Of a DNA stretch of 64,000 bases, positions 59,918 to 64,000 are shown one piece after another. A program made the position numbers and the translations under genes. Numbering within the stretch: the stretch's first letter is position 1; every line of letters starts with the position of its first letter. A model generated the notes under the pieces. That model was not told where the DNA came from. It searched no databases and saw only the letters and a program-made list of their open reading frames with translations. The stretch lies in NCBI RefSeq assembly GCF_000805335.1, contig NZ_KN708638.1, forward strand, positions 547,602-611,601. Reading direction: 5' to 3'. Source of the DNA: Streptomyces sp. CT34. Lineage in GTDB: Bacteria > Actinomycetota > Actinomycetes > Streptomycetales > Streptomycetaceae.

Positions 59918-61144
59918 TCAGCGACGCGCGGTGCCCCGGCTCGACCGGTGTGACTGTGGCCTTGTCGCGGCCCGCGTCGCCTGCGCCGCAGGCAGCAGCC
60001 GCTCGACGAGCAGTACCGCGCAGGCCCCGGTAGTCAGCAGTCCGCCCATGAGGAAGGTGCCGCGAACGCCGGCGAGCGGGAGGGCCAGTGCCCCCAGTGC
60101 GGCGCCCGCCGCGATACCGGCGTTGTAGACACCCGAGTTGGCCGCGAGTGCGAGATCCGTGCGGCCCGGCGCGCAGCGCAGCATCTCGTTCTGGGTGGCC
60201 ATGAACACCGGCCCGAGTGCACCGCCCATCAGCACCAGGAACACCACCGCCGCCACGGGATCGGCACCTGCCGCGTACAGGCCGAGCATGCCCACCGCCT
60301 GCGTGGCGATGGCAGTGGTCAGAGTGTGGTGCGGAATGCGGTCCAGCAGCGCCCCGGTGATGCTCACCCCGGCCAGGCACGCGACACCGAAGGCCACGAG
60401 CAGGACACTGACCGTGCTCTGGGAGAACCCGCTCACGTCGCCCAGGAACTTGACGATGTAGGTGAATCCTGCGAATGCGCCGGTTGCCGACAGGGCCCCG
60501 GCCGTCAGCACGGTTCCGAACCGGCGGGCGCCGGGGTGGGTTCCGTAGGCGGCGTGTCCTTCTTCCGGGCGCGAAGTCGGCAGCAGAACGGCGATCGTCA
60601 CGAGGGAGATGAGCCCCAGGCCCGCCAACGCCGCGAGTGGCACCGGCCAGTCGCTCCGCTGACCCAGCCAGGACCCGGCGGGAACACCGAGTACGAGGGC
60701 GAGCGAGCCGGCGACGGACAGTGCCCCGACCACACGCCCGCGTACCTCGGGCCGGAACAAGCCCACCGCGGTCGGCCCCATGACGGCCCAGAACAGGGCC
60801 TGCGCGAGTGCGGTCAGCAGCCGGGCCGCAAGCAGCACCCAGTAGGAGGTGGCCGACGCCGCGACCAGACTGGACACGATGAGCGCGGCCAGCAGCCCGG
60901 TGAGCACATGACGTCGGGGCATGGCCCGTGTGATGTGGGCCAGCGGTAGGGATGCCACGGCGACCGTCACGCCGTAACCGGTGACCAGGTAGCCGACCGC
61001 CGGCACCGACACCCGTAGGCCCCGTGAGATGAGTTCCAGGAGGCCGACCGGAAGATTCTCCGCGGTGTTGAAGGTGAAGGCGGCCAGCATCAGGGCCGCC
61101 AGCACCGCCGACCTGCGCCATGGAGCCGGCTGTGTCGTGACCAT
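59918..61144 (-). CDS. MFS transporter (AraJ/sugar-efflux-type DHA1)
   Basis: A 408-residue, 12-helix protein. FTFNTAENLPVGLLELISRGLRVSVPAVGYLVTGYGVTVAVASLPLAH in helices 1-2 and MPRRHVLTGLLAALIVSSL match the AraJ/YdeA sugar- and drug-efflux group, and RLLTALAQALFWAVMGPTAVGLFRPEVRGRVVG is their helix 4-5 motif. The ATG at 61144 follows GGAAGAGG on its strand. No regulator is adjacent. The substrate is unknown. Confidence 0.85.
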   Translation of the reverse strand: MVTTQPAPWRRSAVLAALMLAAFTFNTAENLPVGLLELISRGLRVSVPAVGYLVTGYGVTVAVASLPLAHITRAMPRRHVLTGLLAALIVSSLVAASATSYWVLLAARLLTALAQALFWAVMGPTAVGLFRPEVRGRVVGALSVAGSLALVLGVPAGSWLGQRSDWPVPLAALAGLGLISLVTIAVLLPTSRPEEGHAAYGTHPGARRFGTVLTAGALSATGAFAGFTYIVKFLGDVSGFSQSTVSVLLVAFGVACLAGVSITGALLDRIPHHTLTTAIATQAVGMLGLYAAGADPVAAVVFLVLMGGALGPVFMATQNEMLRCAPGRTDLALAANSGVYNAGIAAGAALGALALPLAGVRGTFLMGGLLTTGACAVLLVERLLPAAQATRAATRPQSHRSSRGTARR

Positions 61145-61851
61145 ACGGCCTCTTCCTGTCCTCGACCGTCCCGCCTGTGCCGACCGCGGCACGACCGAGC
61201 CGTTTTCCCCGTACGCACGATGCCGCGGGTACGGAACCCGTCACCGCCGCGCGGCCGTTCACCAGCTCACGCGAACAGGCAAGGGGACGGCAACTGGTTA
61301 ACCCGTGCCAGGCGGTGCCAACGGCGTCGACCACATCGCGTGGCCGGTGGGTGCACCGGCCGATGCCGTTGTCCTGGCCGTCTGCTCCGTGCCCGTGGAT
61401 GACAGGCCCGGGTGGTCGGCGTAGTCGGCCGGATCGGCCCACGCCGGGTACGTACCGTGCACCGCCCGGTCGTTGCACGCATGTCGTGGGCGGCCGGCAC
61501 GGTTGTCACGGCCGGCTGGTGACGCCGTCGAGGTGCCAGGACCGTGCCGTCCGGCGAACCGTCAATGTGTCGCCGGCTCTCCGTTCACCATCGACTGTCC
61601 TACCAACTACCTTGCTGGGCCTCAACTTTGGGCAATCCTGGGCTTGGGCAGGCGCGGAGAGGTCCAAGGCCGGTGGTGGATGGAGGGCGGGTGCCCTCGA
61701 CCGGCGGTTCGGGGCTGCCGGGGCAGGCCGCAGCGCACGCCGCATGGCGAGAAGGGAGGAACGCCCCGCAGGAGCCCTTCTCCCTTCCGCCCGCGCACCG
61801 GTCCGTCGAAGATCACGCATCCGCGCTCCGGGCCGGGGCAGACTCGGCAGT
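61145..61851. other. Long divergent intergenic region
   Basis: 707 bases between the MFS and ornithine-cyclodeaminase-like genes. All open frames look like shadows. No repeat, RNA gene or operator was recognised. Confidence 0.45.
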
Positions 61852-62796
61852 ATGAGCGCCACTCCCCCTGTTCCCCACCTGCCCCGGATCATCGACGAGC
61901 CCGGTCTGCTGCACGCACTCCCGATGGCCGTGGCCATCGACGCACTCCGAGCCGCGCTGCGCGACGGGCCGGATCCCGAAGCCGATCCGCCGCGCACCAT
62001 CGTGCCCGTCGAGCACGGCCAGTTGCTCCTGATGCCCGCGCACCGCAGCCGCTACGCGGGCGTCAAGGTGGCCACCGTCGCCCCGGACAACCCGGCCGCC
62101 GGGCTCCCCCGCGTGCAGGGCCAGTACCTGCTCTTCGACGCCGTGACCCTCACCCCGGTCGCACTGCTCGACGGGATCGCACTGACCACCGTGCGCACTT
62201 CGGCCGTCTCGGCCCTCGCCGCCGACCTGCTCGCCGTCCCCGAGGCCGGCCGCCTGGTGGTGTTCGGCACCGGCCCCCAGGCCCGCGGCCACCTGGACGC
62301 GCTGCGCGTGGTGCGTCCCCTCACCCACGTGACCGTCGTGGGGCGCACCCCCGCGCACGTCGAGCGGTTCGTCGAGGCGGCCCGCCGGGACACCGGCCTG
62401 ACCGTCGAGGCCGGCGACCCGTCCGCCGTCGCCGACGCCGATCTCGTCGCCTGCTGCACCACTGCCCGCACCCCGCTGTTCGACGGCGCCCTGCTCCCGT
62501 CGCACGCCACGGTGACCGCGGTCGGCTCCCACGAACGCGGTAGCCGCGAGGTGGACGGCGCCACCGTCCTGGGCAGCACCGTCGTGGTCGAGTCCCGGGC
62601 CGCCGCGGCCCGCGAAGCCGGCGATCTCATCCCGGAACTGGACAGCGGCCGGCTCGCCCAGGAGGCGCTGGTGACGCTCGCCGACCTGGCCTCCGGAGCC
62701 GCCGTTGCGGCCCCGGACCGCCCCCGCCTCTTCAAGAGCGTCGGCATGGCCTGGGAGGACCTCGCCATCGCGGGCGCGGCCTACGAAGCCACCTGA
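61852..62796 (+). CDS. Ornithine cyclodeaminase/mu-crystallin family enzyme
   Basis: A 314-residue NAD(P)-binding protein. VPVEHGQLLLMPAHRSRYAGVKVATVAPDNP is the family substrate region, and TVRTSAVSALAADLLA follows. GRLVVFGTGPQARGHLDALRVV is the dinucleotide-binding motif, and GSHERGSREVDG the later catalytic loop. Family members include ornithine cyclodeaminase, ketimine reductases and amino-acid dehydrogenases that supply unusual amino acids, so the exact reaction is open. No amino-acid biosynthesis genes adjoin it in the window. Confidence 0.8.
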   Translation: MSATPPVPHLPRIIDEPGLLHALPMAVAIDALRAALRDGPDPEADPPRTIVPVEHGQLLLMPAHRSRYAGVKVATVAPDNPAAGLPRVQGQYLLFDAVTLTPVALLDGIALTTVRTSAVSALAADLLAVPEAGRLVVFGTGPQARGHLDALRVVRPLTHVTVVGRTPAHVERFVEAARRDTGLTVEAGDPSAVADADLVACCTTARTPLFDGALLPSHATVTAVGSHERGSREVDGATVLGSTVVVESRAAAAREAGDLIPELDSGRLAQEALVTLADLASGAAVAAPDRPRLFKSVGMAWEDLAIAGAAYEAT

Positions 62797-62822
62797 CGGC
62801 GACGGCACGCGTAACGGCCGTT

Positions 62823-62855
62823 ACGGCGGCCCTGGTGAAGTGCCGGGGCCGCCGT
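62823..62855 (+). terminator. Hairpin terminator after the cyclodeaminase-like gene
   Basis: ACGGCGGCCC (62823-62832) and GGGCCGCCGT (62846-62855) form a perfect 10-bp stem with a 13-base loop, 26 bases after the stop codon. Confidence 0.55.
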
Positions 62856-62997
62856 GCCGATGGCGCGTGCCCCCGGCCGAAGCCGAGGGCCGGGGCGTGC
62901 GGCGGCGTGCGGGCGTCGACACGGCGGAGCGGTATCCGCACCCGAAGGGCCGCCGAGGCGGTCGCCGTGCCGGAGGAGACCGCAGCCTGATGTGTGG

Positions 62998-64000
62998 CTA
63001 GTGGGCGCTGAGCATGGTCCGCAGCCGCTTCTTGTCGGGCTTGCCGACGGGGGTGAGCGGGATGTCCGGGACGATGTGCACGGCGGCCGGGGCGCTCAGC
63101 GCGCCCTTGCGCTCGGTGACGAAGTCCCTGAGCGTGCCGTGCTCGGGGCGGTGCCCGGCAGCCGGGACGACCGCGATGTGCACTTCCTCGGTGGCGTCCG
63201 CGCCGCGTACGCCGAAGACCGCGCAGTGGGCGATCGCCGGGTGGGTGAGCAGCAGGTCCTCCAACTCGTGGGTGTAGACATGGCCGCCGACCACGATGAT
63301 CATGTCCTTGAGGCGGTCGACGATGTAGAGGTAGCCGCCCTCGTCGAGATAGCCCACGTCACCGGTGTGCACCCAGCCGTCGCGCAGTACCTGCGCCGTG
63401 AGGTCGGGGCGCCGCCAGTATCCGGTCATGGCCTGCCCGGAGCGCACCCGTACCTCTCCGACCTGCCCGGTGGGCACGGGTCTGCCGTCGTGGGCGTCGT
63501 GGATGGCGATGTCGACGCCGGGAATCGCCCGTCCGACCGTGGCCTGCCCGTCCTGGGCCAGGTCCTGGTGTTCCTCTGGTCCGATGACGGTGACGGCGCC
63601 CGCTTCGGACTGCCCGTATCCGCCGTACAGGACCGTCCCGAACACCTCGTGGGCTCGGCGCAGACGGGAGGCGGAGGCGGCGCAGCCGCCGTAGCTGATG
63701 CGGCGGATGCTGCTCAGGTCGGTGGCGGCCAGGGCGGGGTGGTCGAGGAGCCGGTAGATCAGCGGTGGCAGCAGCCACAGGTGCGTGATCCGCTCCCGCT
63801 CCACTGTCGTGAGGACGTCGCCCGGGTCGAACTCCCGGTGCAGGACCACCGATCCGCCCGCCAGCAGGGTGGCGTCGGCGATGTTGCCCGCGACGTGGGC
63901 GAGGGGAGTGCAGGCCAGGAAGCGGGGCGGCGCGCCGGCGCCGACGGAGCCGAAGGGAAGCATGTCCTGGTACGGGCCGTGCGGCATCCGTACGCCCTTG
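62998..64000 (-). CDS. AMP-dependent acyl-CoA synthetase/ligase, C-terminal part (cut by window edge)
   Basis: The frame is open to the window edge and encodes about 330 C-terminal residues of an ANL adenylating enzyme. LYGGYGQSEAGAVTVI stands for the A5 YGxTE motif, WVHTGDVGYLDEGGYLYIVDRLKDMIIVVGGHVYTHELEDLLLTHPAI covers A7 to A9, and the end LTPVGKPDKKRLR contains the A10 Lys. It activates a carboxylic acid as acyl-AMP and then CoA thioester. The N-terminal ATP loop is outside the window. The substrate cannot be read from the sequence. Confidence 0.85.
   Translation of the reverse strand, partial: KGVRMPHGPYQDMLPFGSVGAGAPPRFLACTPLAHVAGNIADATLLAGGSVVLHREFDPGDVLTTVERERITHLWLLPPLIYRLLDHPALAATDLSSIRRISYGGCAASASRLRRAHEVFGTVLYGGYGQSEAGAVTVIGPEEHQDLAQDGQATVGRAIPGVDIAIHDAHDGRPVPTGQVGEVRVRSGQAMTGYWRRPDLTAQVLRDGWVHTGDVGYLDEGGYLYIVDRLKDMIIVVGGHVYTHELEDLLLTHPAIAHCAVFGVRGADATEEVHIAVVPAAGHRPEHGTLRDFVTERKGALSAPAAVHIVPDIPLTPVGKPDKKRLRTMLSAH

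Noticed and set aside
1..64000. tRNA, rRNA, CRISPR arrays, phage genes
   Set aside because: Looked for cloverleaf-type T-loops, rRNA motifs, regularly spaced repeats and phage structural genes on both strands; nothing convincing was seen.

Overview
The window reads as chromosome from a high-GC Gram-positive, most likely Streptomyces or a close relative. The basis is the very high GC at third codon positions, the frequent GTG starts and 1-4 base stop/start overlaps, an IdeR/DmdR-type iron box, an ECF42-type sigma factor with a DGPF partner, IS701-type transposase debris, and a dispersed repeat I associate with streptomycete genomes. No rRNA, tRNA, CRISPR array or phage module was seen.

Layout. 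1-4 kb: a cut-off methyltransferase, a SpoIIE-type phosphatase, a decayed acetyltransferase and IS701 remnant, and an AAA ATPase. 4.2-6.1 kb: a secreted papain-like cysteine protease paired with a secreted, membrane-anchored protein. 6.5-10.2 kb: a low-molecular-weight tyrosine phosphatase fused to TPR repeats, then an SDR/MFS pair. 10.3-12.5 kb and 37.2-40.1 kb: two paralogous NRAMP-like transporters, each preceded by an M-box (Mg2+) riboswitch; an MgtC-like ACT-type domain follows the second. 12.7-21 kb: ordinary accessory genes (MscS channel, HxlR/MFS, sigma factor, methyltransferase, AsnC regulator, peptidoglycan-binding protein, DUF1203).

21.4-36.7 kb is the most unusual region. An 18-codon gene with an ideal ribosome binding site ends 7 bases before a 15-bp terminator hairpin. 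It sits between two paralogous M29-peptidase-like genes; one keeps the metal ligands and the other has lost most of them. A heme-oxygenase-like diiron protein, a possible acyltransferase, an M14-type carboxypeptidase, an ATP-grasp ligase, an MFS exporter, an iron alcohol dehydrogenase, an aldehyde dehydrogenase, two regulators, and a dedicated aspartate-semialdehyde dehydrogenase and aspartokinase follow. I interpret this as an undescribed peptide-based (RiPP-like or scaffold-peptide) pathway, possibly using an aspartate-semialdehyde-derived building block. The product is unknown.

42.4-55 kb: a siderophore locus. An iron box precedes two FecCD permeases, an ATPase and a binding lipoprotein. 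Then come ATP-grasp, IucA/IucC, MFS, IucA/IucC and PLP decarboxylase genes, which is the pvsABCDE (vibrioferrin) order, followed by an SbnG-like aldolase that may make citrate for it. 55-64 kb: hydrolase, DUF3224, ECF42 sigma/DGPF pair, small secreted protein, MFS exporter, ornithine-cyclodeaminase-like enzyme and a truncated acyl-CoA synthetase.
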